Origin: Strix aluco
Taxonomy: Eukaryota; Chordata; Aves; Strigiformes; Strigidae
Assembly (NCBI RefSeq): GCF_031877795.1
Contig: NC_133937.1
Span: forward strand, 18,379,501-18,443,500
Direction of reading: 5' to 3'
Length of the DNA stretch: 64,000 nt
The stretch's first letter is position 1, and every line of letters begins with the position of its first letter. The notes under the pieces are model-generated. The model searched no databases, was not told the origin of the DNA, and was given only the letters and a program-made list of their open reading frames with translations. Position numbers and translations under genes: made by a program. Below are positions 62,111 to 64,000 of the stretch, piece by piece.

Positions 62111-62595
62111 CAGCTCTACGAAGCAAGCTCTGCCGCACCGGCTGAAGGCGCTGGCCGCGGGAAGGTGCTGCGGGCGGAACGAGCCTCGGCGGTGCCGGCA
62201 GCGAGCGCCCTCCCGGGCCGGGCCCGTCCCGAGCGGCGCTTCACCAGCCCCGGGCCCGGCAGCCACCGACCCCTCAGCGCCAGCACCTCGGCGGAGTAAG
62301 GAGGGTTTGGGGGACTCGGCCCCACGCACACCTGAAGTGATTCCTAGCTACGGGCGGGTCAGGGGGCAGCCGTAGGCGCTGCCTCCCAGCGAGGGGGTTA
62401 GCTGGACACACCGGACACCTCTCGCCCCCTTTGGGACAGGGCACCGAGTTAGGCCGCCTGCCCTCCCCAGCGCCCCAACCCGGGGGAGGGCCGCCCTCCA
62501 CCGAGGGAATGACAAATGGCGGTGAAGAAAGCGGAGCAGGCGGAACCGGACCGGACTGGACCCGACTAGACTGGACGTGACAGGACTCCCTCAGC

Positions 62596-62671
62596 CCTCT
62601 CGCGAGAGGAGGCGCCCCCCACCACCGGCGCGGCCCGCGGCTCTCGCGGGACTATGGCGCCTCTCGCGAGA
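62596..62671. promoter_or_regulatory. Triplet of TCTCGCGAGA elements
   Basis: Perfect TCTCGCGAGA palindromes at 62598-62607 (inside the longer palindrome CCTCTCGCGAGAGG) and 62662-62671, with a one-mismatch copy TCTCGCGGGA at 62642-62651. This is the CGCG element of CpG-island promoters, bound by BANP and earlier linked to Kaiso. Binding is methylation-sensitive. Confidence 0.75.
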
Positions 62672-62689
62672 GGCAGCTGCCGCGCTGCC

Positions 62690-62767
62690 CGTAGCTATAG
62701 CAGCGGGGGATGAGGGTGGCTGAGGGGAGGGGGTGTTGCGCGCCGCGGCGGGATCCGACGCCGGCAG
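62690..62767 (+). other. Possible first exon of the downstream gene
   Basis: A consensus-like donor (GCCGGCAG then GTAGGG at 62768) lies about 100 bases after the CGCG elements, as expected for a short 5' UTR exon transcribed rightward. The left boundary is a guess, and no acceptor or coding exon is in the window. It may belong to USP54 by synteny. Confidence 0.3.
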
Positions 62768-63310
62768 GTAGGGACTCACCGCCCCGCTGCTCTGGGGAGG
62801 GGCTTGGGCCCGCCGCCGTCCTGTGTCCCCACCCCGCACCCCCGCGGGGTCCCGCTGCGACTGTCCGGAGCCGTCCTGACCCTCGCGGCGCCGGGCGGCA
62901 GCGGGGCCGTGGCTCCGGCGGCGGGACGGCGAGGGGCCGCTCCCCTCAGCCGTGCGGGCGGGTAGGGTGAGGGAGCGGGGCAGTCTGTACCGCGGTACCG
63001 GGTCCGCCGCTTTCGGGAATAGTTGGGATTTCTTTCCTCCCGTCCCATCCCCTCAGAGGGAGGGGGGGAAAAAAGCAAACCAACCGATAACCGGTGGTGT
63101 GTTGCGTGTGCCTGGAGACCTACCAGTGCCTCTCCCAGCTCTGTGAAGCGATGCAGACCCGTATGCCCACACGGCCTGGCCTCTGCTGGTGGTGGGGCAG
63201 CCAGCCCACGCGTGGGTGGGCTGCGGTCCGCGGGGTTTCTGTGCTGGGGCTCAGCCGTGGCCCCCGGGGCCTGACACGGCGTAACTGTAGGTGAAGGGCC
63301 CCTCGGCACG

Positions 63311-64000
63311 CCTGCAGCTGGTCAGCTTTAGAAGAGAAAAGGAGTAGCAGGTAGCAACTGGAGGCTAAAAAGGCCTTTTATCGGAAGGGGTCTTTGACAT
63401 TAATATCACTGATATTGCATTATGTTCGTTAATAACTCGGACGTGATCAAATCCCTTTAAAAGTTAAACTGCTGTAGAAGCTGTTGGTTAGAAGAAGCTG
63501 TTCAGTTATAGAATTGTATTTACTATGTTGGTCCAAGGTAGGCAAAAGCATGTGCTTTGCTTTTAAAAAAAGCAGTTGACTGCTTTTCCAGGTTGATTTC
63601 GCTTGAAACCCGTCTTTCAGTAGGAGGATTACGAGTGAGGATTTGTGAGGATTACAGCCCTAAATAGAAACCATAACAATATACACCTTCTGCTTTCAAA
63701 AAGTTGCGGACACAGTGGCTTTCTAGTTGTTCAGCGGAGTGAAGTTGTTGTGGGTATTATAGTGGCTGGTCGTGCATGTGAAAAGAATTCAAAGAGTTTT
63801 TTCAGATTTCAGAACAAATTCCGAGTGTTACAATCATGAAAAAAATACGTGTGTGAAATGGGAGGAAAAACAGTTGCGTAATTTCTCGTGCAGTTTGAAA
63901 GAAAGAAGTCCGTGCTGAAAACAAACCTCTCTAAGCTTGTGCTGCTCTTCAGACTTGAAAATCTAGACTGAAAGGTTTTGTGCTGGGGTATACTTGACAT
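63311..64000. other. Sequence downstream of the CpG island
   Basis: AT-rich sequence without a recognisable exon, probably first intron of the CpG-island gene. Confidence 0.4.

Larger units (their letters stand above)
62120..63310. promoter_or_regulatory. CpG island, probable promoter of next gene
   Basis: An abrupt change from AT-rich DNA to dense CpG and GC-rich sequence lasting about 1.2 kb, then back again. This is typical of a housekeeping promoter. It contains two perfect and one near-perfect CGCG elements and a possible exon donor on the + strand. In human, the gene after SYNPO2L and MYOZ1 in the same orientation is USP54, so this may be its promoter. No coding sequence of it is visible here. 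Confidence 0.8.

Noticed and set aside
62776-63309. 177-codon minus-strand frame in the CpG island
   Set aside because: GC-rich DNA has few stops in any frame. The product is low-complexity Pro/Arg/Ala without homology.
1-64000. Assignment to the SYNPO2-MYOZ2 or SYNPO-MYOZ3 pair
   Set aside because: Start M-P-L-A-G-T-P-A-P, the D-S-E-A-Y-Y-G-E-T-D-S-D-A-D block and the C-termini fit MYOZ1 and SYNPO2L, not the paralogues.
1-64000. CRISPR arrays, tRNA, rRNA, prophage or operon-like features
   Set aside because: The window is vertebrate genomic DNA with split genes. I saw no regularly spaced repeats, cloverleaf genes or bacterial-type gene packing.

Overview
The window is vertebrate genomic DNA, with two striated-muscle Z-disc genes in tandem on the + strand: the 3' part of SYNPO2L (synaptopodin-2-like, also called CHAP) and a complete MYOZ1 (myozenin-1, calsarcin-2, FATZ-1). 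The SYNPO2L-MYOZ1 pair corresponds to human 10q22.2. The paralogous pairs SYNPO2-MYOZ2 and SYNPO-MYOZ3 fit the proteins less well. Diverged MIR/CORE-SINE-like copies, the absence of any Alu or L1 that I recognise, and the protein divergence suggest a non-mammalian amniote (bird, crocodilian or turtle). I cannot fix the species.

Layout. 1-6362: intron or upstream sequence of SYNPO2L; the first coding exon, which carries the start codon and the first half of the PDZ domain, is not visible. 6363-27590: three SYNPO2L coding exons (6363-6514, 9296-9957, 25252-27590), joined in phase into 1050 residues. The 15.3-kb third intron holds two large pyrimidine-rich pentanucleotide arrays. 27591 to about 31.9 kb: probable long 3' UTR and flank. 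About 31.9-38.1 kb: intergenic. 38.1-38.4 kb: candidate MYOZ1 promoter (inverted CCAAT plus MEF2 site) and noncoding first exon with a strong donor. 40538-54781: five MYOZ1 coding exons (40538-40613, 42205-42386, 50963-51197, 53559-53718, 54550-54781) encoding 294 residues. One intron appears to be GC-AG. 54782 to about 55.1 kb: MYOZ1 3' UTR. 55.1-62.1 kb: AT-rich intergenic DNA with one compositionally distinct block. 62.1-63.3 kb: a CpG island with two perfect TCTCGCGAGA elements and a possible first-exon donor. By human gene order this is probably the promoter of USP54, pointing right and out of the window, but no USP54 coding sequence is visible.

The two gene products work in the same structure. 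SYNPO2L is an actin- and alpha-actinin-associated scaffold. MYOZ1 ties calcineurin, alpha-actinin, filamin C, telethonin and ZASP/Cypher together at the Z-disc of fast fibres. Co-linearity and muscle-type motifs make shared regulation plausible but do not prove it. I see no new kind of system here. The most interesting items are the GC-AG splice site, a three-copy basic motif inside SYNPO2L, the evolved pentamer/decamer array, and the CGCG-element promoter.
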